Of a stretch of DNA of 64,000 bases, positions 17,590-26,800 are shown piece after piece. A program made the translations under genes and the position numbers. The notes beneath the pieces were generated by a model. That model was given only the letters and a program-made list of their open reading frames with translations, was not told where the DNA came from and ran no database searches. The first letter of the stretch is position 1, and the number at the start of each line of letters is the position of its first letter. The DNA comes from Streptomyces sp. D2-8 (GTDB lineage Bacteria; Actinomycetota; Actinomycetes; Streptomycetales; Streptomycetaceae), in contig NZ_JAAHBP010000018.1 of assembly GCF_023184515.1 (NCBI RefSeq), forward strand, positions 124,001 through 188,000, given 5' to 3'.

Positions 17590-18263
17590 ACGCACTCGCG
17601 GGAAGTTCTCCGGCCATCACCGCCACGCGCGACGGGCGCTTCCCCGACCGCGCCGGCTTCGACCGCTCCTGGGAAGAGATCCTTCAGACGTCGAGCGCGT
17701 GGCGGGACCTCGACTGCGGGCAGTACCTGTCGGCCTGGTGCGGATATGCGCCGGAGCACGTCGTCGAGAAGTTCGCCGGGGTCAATCACGTCGGCATCTA
17801 CATGGGCGACTACGACAGCGACGACGAGGTGTTCGGCTGGAACGCCTACCTGAACGACCTCCGGGCGTCCGGCCGGATCACCACCATCGAGATGGGACCG
17901 TCGTACATCTCACCCCGGCAGTACGGCACGCCGGGATGGTGGAACTCGATCGTTCTCTCCGACGGACGCGTCATCGAGATGTTCGCCTGCCGCCGGTTCG
18001 GCCCCTGGGCGGACCGCCCCGCCGGCGAGCGGGGACGTCTCATGTCGCACGTCGCCATCGACGTGCACACCGACACCGACGTCCGCTACCTCCTGGACGT
18101 CCTCGACCGGGACGTCGACCACCTCGAGAACATCGCGTTCACCGAGGCGGACGAACTCGGCCACACCTACGGGCACCTGCGCAACAACGACAGCGGCTCC
18201 GTGCTCGAGATCGTCTACGAGGAGCCGCGCGGCGGAACGGGGCACGGCGATGGCGGTCATTGA
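17586..18263 (+). CDS. Putative VOC (glyoxalase/dioxygenase fold) family protein
   Basis: 225 residues; the ATG at 17586 overlaps the upstream stop (ATGA). I do not recognise a named enzyme. Two halves each start with a His-containing strand typical of the vicinal oxygen chelate fold: VNHVGIYMGDY (about residue 67) and MSHVAIDVHTDTDVRYL (about 152), and each ends in a Glu strand (VIEMFACRRFG; VLEIVYEEP). That would give a 2-His/2-Glu type metal site. It sits between the methyltransferase and the second BtrH gene, and its 3' end overlaps the latter by 14 bases. Possible roles are ring cleavage, isomerisation or binding of an aromatic intermediate. Confidence 0.6.
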   Translation: MNALAGSSPAITATRDGRFPDRAGFDRSWEEILQTSSAWRDLDCGQYLSAWCGYAPEHVVEKFAGVNHVGIYMGDYDSDDEVFGWNAYLNDLRASGRITTIEMGPSYISPRQYGTPGWWNSIVLSDGRVIEMFACRRFGPWADRPAGERGRLMSHVAIDVHTDTDVRYLLDVLDRDVDHLENIAFTEADELGHTYGHLRNNDSGSVLEIVYEEPRGGTGHGDGGH

Positions 18264-19236
18264 GATCTCGCCGCACTCCGGTGAGCACTGCGAATCCACC
18301 GCGCTGCTCAACATGCTCCGCAACCACGACATCGAGCTGAGCGAGCCGCTGATCTTCGGGCTGGGACAAGGCCTGTCGTTCCTCTACTGGCACTCGAAGC
18401 AGATGCCGAACCCGTTCCTCGCCGGCCGGGTCAAACCCGACCACCTCATGCGCAACGTGGCGGACGCTCTCTCCCTCGAGCTGCGGGCCCAGGAGACGTC
18501 CTCGACGGCGAAGGCCGAGGCCACGCTGATCGAGGCGCTCGACCAGGGCGATGTGGTCGGGCTGAAACTCGACCGCTACCACCTCGACTACGCGCGGGAG
18601 AACCACCACTTCGCCGCGCACTACGTCGCCTGCATCGGATACGAGGACGACAGGTTCGTCGTCGTCGAGACCCGGTCGCTCGGCGTTCAGTCGACCTCGC
18701 GGGAGAGCCTCGCCCGGGCCCGGTCCGCCAAGGGACCGATGTCCTCGCGCAACCTGTCGGTCCGGGTGGACCCGCGCGGATACGACGAGTCGATCCTCGC
18801 CAAGGCCTGCCAGACCTCGATCCTGGCCACCGCACGGGAGTTCCTGACTCCGCCGATCACCAACATGGGGTTCAAGGGGATCGCGAAGGCCGGCTCGCTC
18901 ATGCGGGGATGGCACGACCGGCTCGACCGTCCCGTCGAGGCGATGAGCGCCGTCGGCACCAGCATGGAGGAAGGCGGAACGGGCGGCGGACTCTTCCGGA
19001 CGCTGTGGGCGCAGTTCCTGGAGGAGGCGCACGAGCTGACCGGCATCGAGGCCTACGACGAACTCGCCGTCGAGTACCGCCGCATCGCCAAGCGCTGGAC
19101 CGACGTGGCGAACCTGCTGCGCGAAGCCGACGACGCCAGTGCCCGGCACTCCCTGGACGAGGCGGCGTCGATCGTCGACGGCCTGGCGGCCGAGGAACGA
19201 ACGGCGATGGCCCGGCTGGAGGAGGCGTCCCGATGA
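18250..19236 (+). CDS. BtrH-like acyltransferase (BtrH_N + DUF4872), copy 2
   Basis: 328 residues. BtrH domain with GEHCESTALLNML (candidate nucleophile Cys14), FAAHYVACIGYEDD (His124) and the VVVET acidic strand; C-terminal DUF4872 with GGTGGGLFRTLWAQFLEEA. It is strikingly similar along its whole length to the protein encoded at 42003 (shared SEPLIFGL, KQMP-x-PF, GR-x-KPD, ETSS, GPMSSRN), so the two are recent paralogues at opposite ends of the cluster. It overlaps the upstream VOC-like gene and, by ATGA, the downstream PaaK-like gene, which suggests that the ligase and the acyltransferase are made together. Confidence 0.85.
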   Translation: MAVIEISPHSGEHCESTALLNMLRNHDIELSEPLIFGLGQGLSFLYWHSKQMPNPFLAGRVKPDHLMRNVADALSLELRAQETSSTAKAEATLIEALDQGDVVGLKLDRYHLDYARENHHFAAHYVACIGYEDDRFVVVETRSLGVQSTSRESLARARSAKGPMSSRNLSVRVDPRGYDESILAKACQTSILATAREFLTPPITNMGFKGIAKAGSLMRGWHDRLDRPVEAMSAVGTSMEEGGTGGGLFRTLWAQFLEEAHELTGIEAYDELAVEYRRIAKRWTDVANLLREADDASARHSLDEAASIVDGLAAEERTAMARLEEASR

Positions 19237-20612
19237 CCACCCTCGCCCGGCCGACCGGCCACGACCCGCGCAGCAAACTGCGCGACACCCTCGTCTCCCG
19301 CGTCGACATCGCGCGGAAGGTCGCCGCGGTCACCTCACTGGACCGGCAGGCGCTCGACGCGTGGGCGGCGGAGGCGCTCGCCGCGACCGTGGAGCACGCC
19401 TGCCGCAACTCACCGTTCTACGCCGACTTCGTCCCGGCCGATGTCGCCCGAGCGGCCGCACAGGGCCGTCCGCAGGCGTTCGAGGCCATCCCCTTCACCC
19501 GGCGTGACCATCTCTCCGCCGCCTACCCGCTCGGCATGCTCGCCGTGCCGCGGCGTGAGGTGATCCGGTTCGACGAGAGTTCCGGTACCGGCAACGGGCG
19601 CCCGATCGCGGCGTTCTTCACGATGGCTGACTGGCTGGAGAACAATCTCACCGTCGCCGGGCTGCTGGCCGCCGTACTGGACGAGCGGGACGTCGCGGCC
19701 ATCGCCGTCCCCTACGAGCTGGCCGGGGTGGGCCAGGACCTCGACCGTGCCATCGAGATCCTCGGGTGCACCATCGTGCCGCTCGGCGCGGCCTCACCGT
19801 CCTGCACTCCGGACCGGATGGTCGACGCCCTGCTGCGTTCGGGCGCGACCACACTGGTGTGCTCCGGAACGCGCGCCCTGTTCCTCGGCGAGACGGCCCG
19901 CCGCCGTGGCATCGACCCGCGCAGCGACCTCGCGGTCTCGAAGATCCTCATGGCGGGGGAGGGTGCGTCACCGGCCAAGAAGCGGCGCCTGGCCGATCAG
20001 TGGGACGCCGTCGCGTACTCGATGTTCGGCATGACCGAGACCAACACACTCGCCATGTTCTGCCGCGAGCGTGAGCTGCACCTGGTCGAGACACGGACGT
20101 TCTTCGAGGTGGTCGATCCGGAATCCGGCGAGCGGCTGCCGGACGGCTCCGTCGGTGAGCTGGCCGTGACGACGCTGGCGAGCCGGGCCATGCCGCTGCT
20201 GCGGTACCGGACGGGTGACGTGTGCCGGATCGAGGCGGCGCCGTGCGGCTGCGGTTCCCCGTTGCGTCGGCTGCACCACCGCGGCCGGATCGGTGACCGG
20301 ATCCCGGTCGGTGACCGCTGGACCTCCCAGCTGGAGATCGAGGACATCGTCCTGAGCGCCATGACCACAGCGCCGTACTACTTCGCCTTCGACATCGACG
20401 CGGACGTCCTGGAGATCGCCCTGCCGCCGTCGGGCGCCGACGAGGCGACCCGGGCATCGATCGCGGCCGGTGTCCGTGACCGTCTCGGAGCGTCCACACG
20501 ATTCCGTCCGCTGGACACCGACCGGTTCGAGACGGCGCTGCGAACCTCGGCCAAACCGACGATGCGCAACTTCAGTGCCTACGGGGGAGGAGGGACTGCC
20601 GGTGCGGGTTGA
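19233..20612 (+). CDS. PaaK-like adenylate-forming enzyme (acyl-CoA ligase type), copy 1
   Basis: 459 residues; ATG at 19233 overlaps the BtrH stop. Resembles phenylacetate-CoA ligase: N-terminal helix HACRNSPFYADF (about residues 55-66), the phosphate-loop-like FDESSGTGNGRP (109-120), the aromatic-adenylate motif YSMFGMTETN (about 262-271) and the LLRYRTGDVCRIE segment with a downstream Cys-rich CGCGSPLRRL and hinge GRIGDR. It should activate an aromatic carboxylate as acyl-AMP and possibly acyl-CoA. Placed directly behind a BtrH-like acyltransferase, it could supply the acyl donor for amide formation. A shorter relative is encoded at 26870. Confidence 0.85.
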   Translation: MTTLARPTGHDPRSKLRDTLVSRVDIARKVAAVTSLDRQALDAWAAEALAATVEHACRNSPFYADFVPADVARAAAQGRPQAFEAIPFTRRDHLSAAYPLGMLAVPRREVIRFDESSGTGNGRPIAAFFTMADWLENNLTVAGLLAAVLDERDVAAIAVPYELAGVGQDLDRAIEILGCTIVPLGAASPSCTPDRMVDALLRSGATTLVCSGTRALFLGETARRRGIDPRSDLAVSKILMAGEGASPAKKRRLADQWDAVAYSMFGMTETNTLAMFCRERELHLVETRTFFEVVDPESGERLPDGSVGELAVTTLASRAMPLLRYRTGDVCRIEAAPCGCGSPLRRLHHRGRIGDRIPVGDRWTSQLEIEDIVLSAMTTAPYYFAFDIDADVLEIALPPSGADEATRASIAAGVRDRLGASTRFRPLDTDRFETALRTSAKPTMRNFSAYGGGGTAGAG

Positions 20613-20850
20613 ACTGCCGCTTCCCACACGCATTCCGATCGACGGGCGCTTCGAGATCGATGACACATGCATCGACTGCAAACTCTGCAACGACCTGGCG
20701 CCCGACAACTTCGACGCGGACCTCGACAACGACGTCCACTACGTGTGCAAACAGCCCGAGTCGCCCGACGAGCTCGAGCGGGTCCTCGACGCATTCGAAT
20801 CCTGCCCCACCGAATCGATCCGGTACTCAGCGGCACCCAGCGAGGAGTGA
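20602..20850 (+). CDS. Ferredoxin, single [4Fe-4S] cluster type
   Basis: 82 residues from a GTG at 20602, with GGGGGAGGAGGG just upstream and an 11-base overlap with the PaaK-like gene. The cluster ligands are Cys23, Cys26, Cys29 (TCIDCKLCN) and Cys68 followed by Pro (ESCPTESI). The full C-x2-C-x2-C pattern predicts a [4Fe-4S] cluster rather than the [3Fe-4S] type common with Streptomyces P450s; no P450 is encoded nearby. Candidate partners in this cluster are the molybdopterin enzyme, the radical SAM enzymes (as reductant) and the TDO-like protein. Confidence 0.9.
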   Translation: MRVELPLPTRIPIDGRFEIDDTCIDCKLCNDLAPDNFDADLDNDVHYVCKQPESPDELERVLDAFESCPTESIRYSAAPSEE

Positions 20851-20857
20851 TGGCGCA

Positions 20858-22327
20858 ATGTCAAGCCTGGACGATCCAGTGAAAGCCGACATGTGCGCCG
20901 GCCGACGGCAGACGACCGAACTGGGACCGGTGGCCGAGAGCTACGACCAGCTGCACCGCATCGACCTGCTCGGCGAGGCGCGGGCCGCACGAGGAGTGCC
21001 GGAGGGCACCTACGACTCGACGGTGTGCGCCGTCCTCCAGGCGTCGGAGGTGTGCCTGCTCAACCTGGCCCGGCTGGCGCGCCGGACCCAGGAGTGCCTG
21101 CTGGCCGACGACATCCCGGCCGCCTCCCGCTACGTCCAGTGGGCCGTCGGGTTCCACCGGCTGCTGCGCCGGCTCGGCACGGTGATGCTCGACGCCCGCG
21201 GCGTCTTCGGAGCCGGCGTGGCCGCCGGGACCACGGCCGTGAGCATCTCCGAGTCCGGGGGCTACGCGGCCTACGTGGAGGCGCTGCGGGGGCTGGAGGA
21301 CGTCGCCAAGGGCTCGCTGCTGGCCGGTGCGCCCGAGCTGACCCGCTCCACCATCGCCACCAAGAGCATCGACGACTCGCTGTACCGCGTGCTGCACGGC
21401 ATCCGGACCGGCTGCCACGACGCGACCAAGTGGGAGAGCGACCTCACCGCCGTACCCGTCGGGGTGAGCCGGAGCACCGACGAGCTGATCTCCGCCGAGA
21501 CTCTGGCGCGGGCGGTCGCCGCGACCGAGCTGAACGCGGGCACCCTGCACGGCGAGTTCGTCGCCCTGCACCAGGTCCCGGAGATTCTCTGCGCCGAGGC
21601 GAACGACCACCTCGAGGTCGCGATCCGGGCGATCCGCGCATCGGCCCTGAGCCGGGCGGCGCAGCACCTGACGGCCTGCCGGGAGCTGCTCGATCCGGTG
21701 GTCGAGGCGCAGCGGGTGATGGCCGAGCACCTTGCGACCGGGGAGTACCACGGGTTCCGGACCAATCTGGGACCCGCGAGCGGCACACACTCCCTGTCGA
21801 TCAAACAGCACATGTTCCGGGACCTGTTCAAGCACATGTGGAACGACCTCGAGTCCTGGCTGAGCTCGCTCGGCGATTCGTCGCTCGAGGAGACCGTCCG
21901 GGACATCGACGCACGCCGTCACGACGACCCGGAGGCATGGCTGCGGCACACCGTGGTCGACCAGGCGTTCAAACTGCACTCCGCCCACCAGCAGTGGCGG
22001 CACGAGCATCTGCACATGCCCCGCAACTGCCTGGGCAGCGGCGGCACCAAGTCCATGATCGGCATTCCGGACGGGCCCCAGGCGGTCTACAAGATGAGGG
22101 ACGCGGCCAACGCCCAGCACTCACTGGCCACGATCCACCGGGCACGCCGGACGCCCCTGACGAACGCCGTGCCGGACTCGCCCCTGGCCAAGCTGATCAC
22201 CGATCCCAGCTCCCTCGACTCCGAGCTGATGCGGGTCGTGGGCGAGGCGACACGCGAGTACTTCCCCCAGGTGCAAGAGCAGGGCTACCAGCCGTTCCGG
22301 TCCGGTGCGGCCGAGCGGAACCCGTAG
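20858..22327 (+). CDS. Tryptophan 2,3-dioxygenase-like haem protein (TDO/PrnB superfamily)
   Basis: 489-residue, mostly helical protein starting at the ATG at 20858. The C-terminal part carries QWRHEHLHMPRN followed by a glycine-rich GSGGTKSMIG. This follows the TDO pattern W-R-x-x-H-x-x-[MV]-x-R then G-x-GG-S, in which the His (here His384) is the proximal haem ligand. The N-terminal 200 residues are helical and not recognisable. TDO relatives in secondary metabolism include PrnB (pyrrolnitrin) and MarE (maremycin). In this cluster it could oxidise or rearrange an indole- or catechol-type intermediate. The haem assignment is an inference from this motif; overall similarity to TDO is low. Confidence 0.6.
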   Translation: MSSLDDPVKADMCAGRRQTTELGPVAESYDQLHRIDLLGEARAARGVPEGTYDSTVCAVLQASEVCLLNLARLARRTQECLLADDIPAASRYVQWAVGFHRLLRRLGTVMLDARGVFGAGVAAGTTAVSISESGGYAAYVEALRGLEDVAKGSLLAGAPELTRSTIATKSIDDSLYRVLHGIRTGCHDATKWESDLTAVPVGVSRSTDELISAETLARAVAATELNAGTLHGEFVALHQVPEILCAEANDHLEVAIRAIRASALSRAAQHLTACRELLDPVVEAQRVMAEHLATGEYHGFRTNLGPASGTHSLSIKQHMFRDLFKHMWNDLESWLSSLGDSSLEETVRDIDARRHDDPEAWLRHTVVDQAFKLHSAHQQWRHEHLHMPRNCLGSGGTKSMIGIPDGPQAVYKMRDAANAQHSLATIHRARRTPLTNAVPDSPLAKLITDPSSLDSELMRVVGEATREYFPQVQEQGYQPFRSGAAERNP

Positions 22328-22338
22328 GAGCGCGGACG

Positions 22339-23841
22339 GTGACCACCACAGGATCCACAGCATCCGACAGCGTCATGCCCACCGAAGAGACCGCCCTCCT
22401 GCCGGGTTCCCCCGCCGGAGCCTGGCGGGGGGCGGACTACGTCGCCAGCCTCAAGGACGAGCGCGAAGTCTGGTGCGACGGACGCCGGGTCGACGTGACC
22501 GGCGACCCGGGCTTTCGGCCCATGCTGTCCACACTGGCCGACCTCTACGATGCCCAGCACCTGCCCGACCGGGCGGACGAGATGCTCCACCGGTCGGACA
22601 CGTCCGGCAACCTCGTCAGCCTGTCGTACCTGGCGCCGGCCGACCGGGACGACCTCAGCCGCAAGTGGGCCAACTCCCACCGGTGGGCCAAGGCCTCCTA
22701 CGGCCAGCTCTCCCGGATACCCGACTTCATGTCGAACGTCGTGGTCGGCCTGTACGACTACCGGTTCGAGCTGGCCAAGGTCGATCCCGAGTTCGGGCGC
22801 AACGCGGAGAACTACTACCACTACTGCCGTGAGAACGACCTCACGCTGACGCACGGCCTGGGCGACCCGCAGATCGACCGTTCCTCGACCCCCGCCGACC
22901 GGCCGGAACTGGGCTTGAGGGTCGTGCGACGCGGCGCCGACGGCATCGTCGTGCGGGGAGCCAAACAGATCGCCACCCTGGCGCCGTACGCCCACGAGGT
23001 GCTCATCTACCTGTCGCCCGCGAACTACCTGCGTGAAGACCCGAGCTATGTCTGCTGGTTCGCCGCTCCACTGGCGACGCCGGGCCTTCGGGTGCTGTGC
23101 CGCACGTCGTACGCCGACGGCTCGGGCGGCCTCTCGGCGCGCTACGACGAGCAGGACGCCATGCTGGTGTTCGACGACGTGTTCATCCCGATGAACCGGG
23201 TCTTCCTGCTCGACGACTCCCAGGCGGCCGTCCACGGGTTCGGCGAGCTGAACAAGTGGTCGCTCTACACCGGCCAACTGCGCTACTACCACCGGCTGCG
23301 CACCATGCTCGGTGTCGCGTCGCTGCTGGCCCAGGCGATCGGTGTCGACAAGTTCCGGCAGGTCACGGATCTTCTCGGCGAACTCACCTCGTACGTCGAG
23401 ATCGTGCGGCTCGGCCTGGCCGCGATCGACACCGAGTGCCGGCCCACCCCCTCGGGTCTGCTCGCCCCCGGTTCGACGGCCGCGCTCGACGCGGTCGCCG
23501 GCCGCTTCTCGACACGGGGCTCGGAGATCATCCGGCAGATCGGTGCGTCGGGTCTGATCATGCAGCCCTCGGACGCCGATCTGGGTACGTCCGAGCTGCG
23601 CGCGGTGCTGGACACGTACATGTGCGGCCGCGAGATGGGCGTGGACGAGAAGTCCCGCATCTTCCGACTCGCCGCCGACCTGGCCGTCGACCGTTTCGGG
23701 ATGCGCCAGGAGCTCTACGAGACGTGGAACCGCGGTGATCCCGCCCGGGTCCGCTCGATGCTCTATGCCCGGTATCCCGACCTGCAGCACTGCGAAACCC
23801 AGGCCCGAAACCTGGCCGAAGGGCGGAACGACACCACATGA
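22339..23841 (+). CDS. HpaB-type flavin-dependent monooxygenase (oxygenase component)
   Basis: 500 residues from a GTG at 22339. It has the acyl-CoA-dehydrogenase-like fold of 4-hydroxyphenylacetate 3-hydroxylase: N-terminal YVASLKDEREVWCDGRRV (about residues 34-51), VSLSYLAPADRDDL, the SRIPDFMSNVV segment, and the barrel-to-helix region FDDVFIPMNRVFL (about 276-288). Such enzymes use reduced FAD from a partner to ortho-hydroxylate phenols to catechols, so tyrosine or a derivative is the obvious substrate here. The partner reductase is apparently fused to the UvrA-like protein encoded by the next gene, whose ATG overlaps this stop codon. Confidence 0.88.
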   Translation: MTTTGSTASDSVMPTEETALLPGSPAGAWRGADYVASLKDEREVWCDGRRVDVTGDPGFRPMLSTLADLYDAQHLPDRADEMLHRSDTSGNLVSLSYLAPADRDDLSRKWANSHRWAKASYGQLSRIPDFMSNVVVGLYDYRFELAKVDPEFGRNAENYYHYCRENDLTLTHGLGDPQIDRSSTPADRPELGLRVVRRGADGIVVRGAKQIATLAPYAHEVLIYLSPANYLREDPSYVCWFAAPLATPGLRVLCRTSYADGSGGLSARYDEQDAMLVFDDVFIPMNRVFLLDDSQAAVHGFGELNKWSLYTGQLRYYHRLRTMLGVASLLAQAIGVDKFRQVTDLLGELTSYVEIVRLGLAAIDTECRPTPSGLLAPGSTAALDAVAGRFSTRGSEIIRQIGASGLIMQPSDADLGTSELRAVLDTYMCGREMGVDEKSRIFRLAADLAVDRFGMRQELYETWNRGDPARVRSMLYARYPDLQHCETQARNLAEGRNDTT

Positions 23842-26800
23842 GTCTCGACAGTATTCGGCTCGAGGGAGTCACGACCCACAACCTCAAGTCGGTCGACGTC
23901 TCCTTCCCCAAGGGAAAGCTGGTCGTCGCCGCGGGCGTCTCGGGGTCGGGCAAGTCGTCCCTGGTCATCGACACCCTCTTCGAACACTCGAAGACGCTCT
24001 ACCTGGGGGCCCTGTCCAGCAAGTCCCTCGACATGGGCGACGGCGACTACCAGTTCGACCGGATCGCGGGGACGCAACCACCGGTGGCACTGCGCCAGCG
24101 CGACGGCGGCTACTCCAACCCCCGCTCGACCGTGGGGACCCTCACCGGACTCGACGGCCTGTACCGGCTGTTGTTCGGTGCCGGCTCGCGGCCGGTCTGC
24201 CCGGCCTGCCTCGGCCCGACCGGTGCGGACCTGTTCTGCGACGACTGCGGCTGCTTCGCCGAACCACACTCCGCGAAGCACTTCAGCCCGAACCGCAAGG
24301 AAGGCAAGTGCCTCCAGTGCGACGGCATCGGCGAACTCGTCGGCTTCTCCCTGGACAAGATCATCCCGGACCGGTCGAAGACGCTCACGGAGATCTGGGA
24401 CGGCGCCGACCCCGGAACGTTCGCCGTGCCCAACGTGCGCAAGGCCTTCGAGGCGATGGCCACGGACATCGGCCTGGACCTCGGCCTGCCGTTCGAGAAG
24501 CTGACCCCGGAGCAGACCGAGCGGGTGCTGCACGGCTCGGACACGATCTACACGCTCAAGATCCGCAAGGTCACCAACGACTTCCGCTTCGAGGGCATCC
24601 TGGGCTTCCTGGAACGGGCGTACCGCAACGCCTCGTCGGCCGCCCGCAAGAACGCCTTCACCAACTACCTCGGACGCGAAGTCTGCCCCGCGTGCAACGG
24701 GGGGAGGCTGCGCCCGGAATCGCTCAAGGCGACGGTGGCCGGGCACACCTTCCCCGACTTCCAGAGCGACGAGCTGTCGCGTTCGATCACCCGCTTGCGC
24801 GACGGGCTCGCCTCCGGTGACGTGCCGGCGCAGGTCCGCGAGCTGGCCTCCGCGATCGTCAAGCAGAGCACGAACATCGAGGACGTCGGCCTGGGGCACC
24901 TGCAACTGCGGCGGCCGGTCACCACCCTCTCCGGTGGTGAGCTGCAGCGGCTGCTGCTCGCGCAGCATCTGGCCAGCGACCTGACCGGGGTCATGTACGT
25001 CCTCGACGAACCGACCGCCGGTCTGCACGAGGCCGACACCGGGAGGATCCTCGACTCGCTGCGACGGCTGCGCGATCTCGGGAACACGGTCATCGTCATC
25101 GAGCACGACGAGTCGGTGATCCGTGCCGCCGACTGGATCGTCGAGCTGGGACCAGGGGCCGGATCCCGCGGCGGCGAGATCGTCTTCGAGGGCCGCTTCG
25201 CCGACCTGCTGAACTCCGGTGACTCACCGACGGCGACCGCGATGGTGTCCGACGGGCCGTCACGGACGAGGACCGACCTCTCCGGCGCGCCCTGGCTCGA
25301 GGTGCGCGGCATCACGCGCAACAACGTGGTCGACCAGGCTGCGAAGTTCCCGCTCGGCGGACTGACCTGCGTCTCCGGGGTGTCCGGCGCGGGCAAGAGC
25401 TCACTGGTGGCCGGCCTTCACGCATCGGTCTCCCGGGCCATCGCCCAGCGGTCGACGGGCGCGGCGGCCGAGAGCACCGGCATCGAGGGAGCCGAAGCCC
25501 TGGACGACGTCATCTACGTCGAGCAGCGCCCGATCGGCCGCTCGAGCCGGAGCACGCTGGTCACCTACATCGGCATCAGCGACCACGTCCGCGACGCCTT
25601 CGCCGCCAGTGCCGACGCCGTCGAGCGCGGACTCGGCCGCGGCGAGTTCAGCCCGAACGTCGCCGGCGGGCGGTGTGAGGCCTGCAAGGGTCTCGGGCTG
25701 GCCGAGATCGAGATGACGCTGTTCAAGAGCGAGTTCATCGTCTGCCCCGAGTGTGAGGGCCGCCGGTTCCAGGAGCACGTCCTCGAAGTGCGGCTGGGCG
25801 GCAGGAACATCCACGACGTGCTGTCGATGACCGTCGAGGACGCCCTCGAATGGTTCGACGCCAAGAGCAGTCCCAAGGTCGTCCAGGCGCTGGGCGTGCT
25901 CAGCGAGTTCGGCCTGGGCTACCTGCAGCTCGGCTGCTCGACGACCACACTTTCCGGCGGCGAGGCCCAGCGGCTCAACCTGGCCGGGGAACTGCTCAAA
26001 CAGCGCCGCAGCCGCACGCTGTTCATCTTCGACGAACCGACCCGGGGCCTGCACACCGCCGACATCCGCCACCTCATGGCCCTGTTCGAGCGGTTGATCT
26101 CCACCGGCAACACCATCGTGGTCATCGAGCACAACGTGAAGGTGATCGCCATCGCCGACTGGGTGATCGACCTGGGGCCCGGTGCGGGCCGCGAAGGCGG
26201 CCGGGTGGTGCACAGCGGGACGCCGGAGGAACTCGCGGACAACGCGGCCAGCGTGACCGGCCGGTTCCTCCGCCGGCTGCGCGACGAACCCGCCGCGGTG
26301 ACGCCGTTGCGCGACCCTGCCGGAAGCCGGCAGTCGAGTGCGGCGCCGGACCTCGGTGTCCTCGGCGAGCTTCTGCCCCGGGCCGTCACCGTGGTCGCCG
26401 GCACGGCGCGGCAGTCCGAGCGGAACGGGCCGACACCGTACGGACTGGTGATCGGCTCGCTCACGGTCGTCTCCGACGAACTCGCCCTGATCGGCTTCCT
26501 GGTGCGCTCGGGCAGCACCAGCTGGAACGCCATCGCGGACACCGGCCGGTTCTGCGTCAACATCCTCGGCGAGGACCAGCGCGAGGTGTCCGACGCCTTC
26601 TCGCAGGGCAGGCCGGACAGCCGCTTCGACGCCCTGTCGTGGACGCCCTCCGCCAACGGCTGCCCACGGCTGTCGGGCGCCCTCGGCACCATCGACTGCA
26701 GCCTGAAGTCGTCCTACCGGATCGGCGACCACGAGTTCGTCCTGGCGACGGTCGTCAGCGTCGGCATGGAGTCCGGCACCGACCGCCGGCCCCTGCTCCG

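Noticed and set aside
20893..22336. Long upstream extension in frame with the HpaB-type gene
   Set aside because: The extension is Arg/Gly/Pro-rich and overlaps the TDO-like gene in a different frame; the HpaB family N-terminus begins after the GTG at 22339.
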